Part shown: piece after piece, positions 60,716 to 64,000 of the stretch
Position numbering within the stretch: the stretch's first letter is position 1
Layout: each line of letters starts with the position of its first letter
Assembly: GCF_900176345.1 (NCBI RefSeq)
Contig: NZ_FWXU01000002.1
Span: 186,001-250,000 of the forward strand
Direction of reading: 5' to 3'
Origin: Rhizobium sp. RU36D
Lineage (GTDB): Bacteria > Pseudomonadota > Alphaproteobacteria > Rhizobiales > Rhizobiaceae
DNA length: 64,000 nucleotides
Notes under the pieces: model-generated
Told to the model about the DNA's origin: nothing
Databases searched by the model: none
Seen by the model: only the letters and a program-made list of their open reading frames with translations
Made by a program: the position numbers and the translations under genes

Positions 60716-61767
60716 AGCGCTTCATCTATACCGGCAATCCCTCGCGGATCATCTTCGGCTCGGGCCGTAGCGCCGAGGTTGGCGCAGCCGTCGAAGCGCT
60801 CGGCTGCCGCAGGGCACTGGTGCTCTCAACGCCGCATCAGAAGGCGGAGGCACAGGCCCTGTCCCAGCGTCTCGGCTCCCTCTCCGTCGGCGTCTTCGCC
60901 GGCGCCGTCATGCACACGCCCGTCGATGTCACAGAAGCGGCGCTGAAGGTCGTCAATGACACGGAAGCCGACTGTGTCGTTTCGCTCGGCGGCGGATCGA
61001 CCACCGGCCTTGGCAAGGCGATTGCCTATCGCACCGATCTGCCGCAGGTGGTGATCCCCACGACCTATGCCGGCTCCGAGGTCACGCCGATCCTCGGCCA
61101 GACCGAAGGCGGTCGCAAGACCACGGTGCGCAACGCCAGCATCCTGCCGGAAGTGGTCATCTACGATCCGGATCTCACCCTCGGTCTTCCGGTCGGCATG
61201 AGCGTCACAAGTGGCCTGAATGCCATGGCCCATGCGGTGGAAGGACTTTATGCGCAAGATCGAAACCCGGTCTCGACGCTGATGGCGCTCGATGGTTTGC
61301 GTGCCTTCCGGGACAGCCTGCCGGTGCTCATCAACAACCCGCGACAGGCGGAGGCTCGTGCGGAAGCGCTCTATGGCGCCTGGCTCTGCGGCACCGTGCT
61401 TGGTACCGTCGGCATGGCGCTGCACCACAAGATCTGCCACACGCTGGGCGGCTCCTTCGACACGCCCCATGCCGAAACCCACGCGGTCATGCTGCCGCAC
61501 ACGTCCGCCTTCAACGCCGAGGCCGCGCGGACCGAACTTTCAGCGGCAGCCGACCTCTTCGGCGGCTCGATCGGCGGCGGTCTCTGGGATTTCGCCAAGT
61601 CGATCGGCGCGCCGCTATCGCTGAAAGATTTCGGTCTGACCGAAGCCGATCTCGACCGTGCCGCCGAGATCGCCACCGAAAACCCCTATTGGAACCCGCG
61701 CCCGATCGACCGCAAGTCGATCCGCACGCTTCTGCAACAGGCCTGGGAGGGCGTCAGGCCCGACTGA
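60712..61767 (+). CDS. Maleylacetate reductase
   Basis: NAD(P)H-dependent reduction of maleylacetate to 3-oxoadipate, 351 residues, of the iron-type alcohol dehydrogenase superfamily. The N-terminal nucleotide domain has VVSLGGGSTTGLGKAIA and VIPTTYAGSEVTPI. The C-terminal helical domain has GLNAMAHAVEGLY and LHHKICHTLGGSFDTPHAETH, with the His positions used by this group. It starts within the end of the dioxygenase gene. Together they convert hydroxyquinol to 3-oxoadipate; the later thiolase steps are not in this window. Confidence 0.92.
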   Translation: MKRFIYTGNPSRIIFGSGRSAEVGAAVEALGCRRALVLSTPHQKAEAQALSQRLGSLSVGVFAGAVMHTPVDVTEAALKVVNDTEADCVVSLGGGSTTGLGKAIAYRTDLPQVVIPTTYAGSEVTPILGQTEGGRKTTVRNASILPEVVIYDPDLTLGLPVGMSVTSGLNAMAHAVEGLYAQDRNPVSTLMALDGLRAFRDSLPVLINNPRQAEARAEALYGAWLCGTVLGTVGMALHHKICHTLGGSFDTPHAETHAVMLPHTSAFNAEAARTELSAAADLFGGSIGGGLWDFAKSIGAPLSLKDFGLTEADLDRAAEIATENPYWNPRPIDRKSIRTLLQQAWEGVRPD

Positions 61768-61813
61768 TCGAAATGACATCGCGCGCGAGGCGCGCTCTTT
61801 GGGAGGAGAGACG

Positions 61814-63109
61814 ATGATGGGAGGAAACATGTTTACCAGACGCAAATTTCTGCAGACGACAGCAGCCGGCGGCGCCGTGCTGGCAACCTCGGGCCTTGCG
61901 GCCCCGGCTATCGCGCAGCAGGCCACCGTGAAGCTCGGCTATGTCAGCCCGCAGACCGGGCCGCTCGCCGCCTTCGGTGAGGCCGACAAGTTCGTGATCG
62001 ACAGCTTCCTGGCCACGACCAAGAAGATGGGGCTGAACTACGAGGTCGTGGTCAAGGACAGCCAGTCCAATCCGAACCGGGCGGCCGAAGTCGCCAAGGA
62101 ACTGATCGTCGATGACGAGATCAACCTGATGCTCGTCTCCTCGACGCCGGAAACCACCAATCCGGTCTCCACCACCTGCGAAGCCGAGCAGATCCCCTGC
62201 CTGTCCACCGTTGCGCCCTGGCAGCCCTGGTTCATCGGCCAGCAGGGCAATCCGGGTGACCCCGCAAGCTGGAAGCCGTTCAACTATGCCTATCACTTCT
62301 TCTGGGGTCTTGAGGACATCATTGCCGTCTTCACCGGCATGTGGGGCCAGATCGAGACCAACAAGAAGGTCGGCGGCCTGTTCCCGAATGATGGCGACGG
62401 CAATGCCTGGGGCGACAAGGTCGTCGGCTTCCCGCCGGTCCTCGAAAAGCTCGGCTATGGCCTGACCGATACCGGCCGCTACCAGAACCTGACGGACGAT
62501 TTCTCGGCCCAGATCAACGCCTTCAAGCAGGCCGAAACAGAGATCCTGACCGGCGTGATGATCCCGCCCGACCTCACCACCTTCTGGAACCAGGCCAAGC
62601 AGCAGGGCCTCAAACCCAAGATCGCCTCGATCGGCAAGGCGCTGCTTTTCCCGCAGACGGTGGAAGCCCTTGGTGATGCCGGCCACAACCTCTCGACCGA
62701 AGTCTGGTGGACGCCTTCCCACCCCTTCAAGTCCTCGCTGACCGGTGAAACCGCCGCCGATGTGGCCGCCGCCTTCACCACAGCGACCGGTCGCCCCTGG
62801 ACCCAGCCGATCGGCTTTGCCCATGCGCTGTTCGAACTTGCAGTCGATGTCATGAAGCGGGCGGAAGACGTGACGGATGGCGATGCGGTGGCCAAGGCCA
62901 TCGGCGAAACCAAGCTGGACACGCTGGTCGGCCCGATCGCCTGGAACAACGCCAACCTGCCACCCTTCGCCCAGAAGAACGTCGCCAAGACCCCGCTCGT
63001 CGGCGGCCAGTGGCGCCTGAAATCCGGTGGCGGTTACGACCTCGTCGTGGTCGAGAACGGTCAGGCGACGAACATCCCGCTCGGCGGCAAGATGGAAGCG
63101 TTTGGGTGA
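61814..63109 (+). CDS. Liv-type ABC transporter substrate-binding protein (aromatic or amino-acid ligand)
   Basis: Periplasmic binding protein of the LivJ/type I class, about 431 residues. It carries a Tat-type signal, FTRRKFLQTTAAGGAVLATS, ending APAIAQQ. The mature part has VKLGYVSPQTGPLAAFGEAD and EVVVKDSQSNPNRAAEVAKE. Two starts are plausible: ATG at 61814 (after GGGAGGAG) and ATG at 61829 (MFTRRKF, after GGGAGG). The gene follows the hydroxyquinol genes by 46 bp, which suggests the imported compound is an aromatic precursor, as for other Liv-type systems in aromatic clusters. Confidence 0.9.
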   Translation: MMGGNMFTRRKFLQTTAAGGAVLATSGLAAPAIAQQATVKLGYVSPQTGPLAAFGEADKFVIDSFLATTKKMGLNYEVVVKDSQSNPNRAAEVAKELIVDDEINLMLVSSTPETTNPVSTTCEAEQIPCLSTVAPWQPWFIGQQGNPGDPASWKPFNYAYHFFWGLEDIIAVFTGMWGQIETNKKVGGLFPNDGDGNAWGDKVVGFPPVLEKLGYGLTDTGRYQNLTDDFSAQINAFKQAETEILTGVMIPPDLTTFWNQAKQQGLKPKIASIGKALLFPQTVEALGDAGHNLSTEVWWTPSHPFKSSLTGETAADVAAAFTTATGRPWTQPIGFAHALFELAVDVMKRAEDVTDGDAVAKAIGETKLDTLVGPIAWNNANLPPFAQKNVAKTPLVGGQWRLKSGGGYDLVVVENGQATNIPLGGKMEAFG

Positions 63110-63140
63110 TTGCAGCAGACTGATTTTGGTCTGTCGTGGA

Positions 63141-63295
63141 TACCCCCCTCTGGTCTGCCGACCATCTCCCCCTCAAGGGGGAGATCCGCAGGCGGCAAGT
63201 CCTCGCCCGCCATCTTCCGTGAGTGGGGACGAGGCGCCGGCTCCAAGTGATCTCCCCCCTTGAGGGGGAGATGCCTGGCAAGGCAGAGGGGGGTA
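63141..63295. repeat. 155-bp palindromic intergenic repeat
   Basis: Bounded by perfect 12-bp terminal inverted repeats TACCCCCCTCTG (63141-63152) and CAGAGGGGGGTA (63284-63295). It contains two internal near-palindromes built on CATCTCCCCCTCAAGGGGGA-like and TCTCCCCCCTTGAGGGGGA sequence. The whole can fold as one long hairpin. It looks like the abundant rhizobial intergenic palindromes and sits inside the operon between SBP and ATPase genes. It has no coding content. Confidence 0.8.
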
Positions 63296-63333
63296 CCCCG
63301 CATCAGCTCATCAGAGTGTGAAGGGACTGAACA

Positions 63334-64000
63334 ATGCCGATCCTGGAATTGAATGGAGTGTCGAAATCCTTCGGGGCCCTTGTGGTCGCCGAAAATATCG
63401 GCTTTTCCGTCGAACCCGGCGAGGCGCTGGGCGTCATCGGCCCGAACGGCGCCGGCAAGTCGACACTGTTCAACCTGATCACCGGCAACCTCCCCGTCGC
63501 CCGGGGGACAATCCATTTCGATGGCCGCGACGTCACCAACGTGCCGCCGATGCAGCGCTGTTTTGCCGGCATGGGCCGCACCTTCCAGATCCCCCAGCCC
63601 TTCGAGCGGCTGACGGTCTATGAAAACCTGCTCGTCGCCGGCGCCTTCGGCAGCGAAAGCAGCGAGGCCGAGGTATCCGAGTTCTGCGCCGAAATCCTGG
63701 TCGAGACCGGCCTGATCGCCAAGGCCAACCGCCCTGCCGGCAGCCTCACCCTGCTGGAGCGCAAGCGGCTGGAACTCGCCCGCGCATTGGCCACGAAGCC
63801 GAAGCTTCTGCTTTTGGACGAGATCGCCGGGGGGCTCACGGAGGGCGAATGCCGGCAACTGGTCGCCACGATCAAGCGCGTGCATCAGCGCGGCATGGCG
63901 ATCATCTGGATCGAGCATGTGCTGCATGCCTTGAACGCGGTCGCCGAAAAGATTCTCGTCCTGAATTTTGGGCGGGTCATCGGCCATGGTGATCCGCAGA
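63334..64000 (+). CDS. Liv-type ABC transporter ATP-binding protein (LivG-like), 3' end outside window
   Basis: ATPase of a branched-chain amino-acid-type importer. It reads MPILELNGVSKSFGALVVAE, Walker A GPNGAGKST, the Q-loop GRTFQIPQPFERLTVYENLL, and Walker B LLLLDEIAGGL. The signature region is LTLLERKRLELARAL, a variant in which the usual Y-G-x-Q-R-R-L is replaced by L-L-E-R-K-R-L; such variants are frequent in LivG-type proteins. 222 residues are visible and the frame stays open to the window end. Permeases and LivF should follow. Confidence 0.92.
   Translation, partial: MPILELNGVSKSFGALVVAENIGFSVEPGEALGVIGPNGAGKSTLFNLITGNLPVARGTIHFDGRDVTNVPPMQRCFAGMGRTFQIPQPFERLTVYENLLVAGAFGSESSEAEVSEFCAEILVETGLIAKANRPAGSLTLLERKRLELARALATKPKLLLLDEIAGGLTEGECRQLVATIKRVHQRGMAIIWIEHVLHALNAVAEKILVLNFGRVIGHGDPQ

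Noticed and set aside
1..64000. tRNA, rRNA, CRISPR arrays, prophage or transposase genes
   Set aside because: I looked for cloverleaf-like intergenic stretches, regular short repeats, and phage or transposase motifs and saw none.

Overview
The window reads as a GC-rich alphaproteobacterial genome of the Rhizobiaceae type. The evidence is a RIME1-type rhizobial repeat at 33087-33191, a second long rhizobial-style palindromic repeat at 63141-63295, a CtrA-type site (TTAA-N7-TTAAC) in front of minCDE, RirA-type iron boxes (TGA-N9-TCA) and EcfG/RpoE2-type promoters (GGAAC-N18-TT). In known Rhizobiaceae minCDE usually lies on a secondary replicon (pSymB, the Agrobacterium linear chromosome). The dense catabolic and transport content fits such a chromid, but this is inference. 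I see no rRNA, tRNA, CRISPR array, prophage or intact insertion sequence.

Layout. 1-4252: the end of an aldo/keto reductase gene, then a YbhP/YbhN/ClsB-like membrane-lipid trio. 4406-6250: minCDE. 6430-10862: a non-homologous end-joining locus with ku on the plus strand and, on the minus strand, a small unknown gene, a second ku and three-domain ligD. Both the lipid trio and the NHEJ units have GGAAC-N18-TT promoters, so this end looks like a general-stress-response cluster with the cell-cycle-controlled min operon inside it. 10942-12783: a metal P-type ATPase. 12878-21288: a ferric-siderophore system (reductase, ABC importer, TonB receptor) and an AraC regulator that has a RirA-type box upstream.

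21641-29262: a carboxylate module made of an LDH2-family dehydrogenase, a DctB/DctD-like two-component pair and a tripartite tricarboxylate transporter (TctCBA). The response regulator has GAFPGA in place of GAFTGA, and two 18-bp palindromes precede tctC. 29439-33041: a 54-aa protein, RecQ and an amidase. 33229-38919: an iron-regulated operon with a heme-type TonB receptor, a BacA/YddA-type ABC transporter, a compact HmuS-like protein and a ChaN-like protein. 39122-47184: a WGR protein, an RND efflux pump with its adaptor, an EF-hand protein, an alpha/beta hydrolase lipoprotein and a MscS-type channel. 47441-51261: a secreted Cys-repeat protein, a NarL-type two-component system and a ParDE toxin-antitoxin pair.

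51393-58767: a LacI-controlled sugar locus (oxidoreductase, isomerase, four-gene ABC importer) with a very clear promoter and two operators. 58796-64000: a LysR-controlled hydroxyquinol pathway (ring cleavage and maleylacetate reduction) followed by a Liv-type ABC importer that runs off the window. A recurring feature is a strong intercistronic hairpin directly after the gene for the abundant binding component (SBP or receptor) in four of the five uptake operons.
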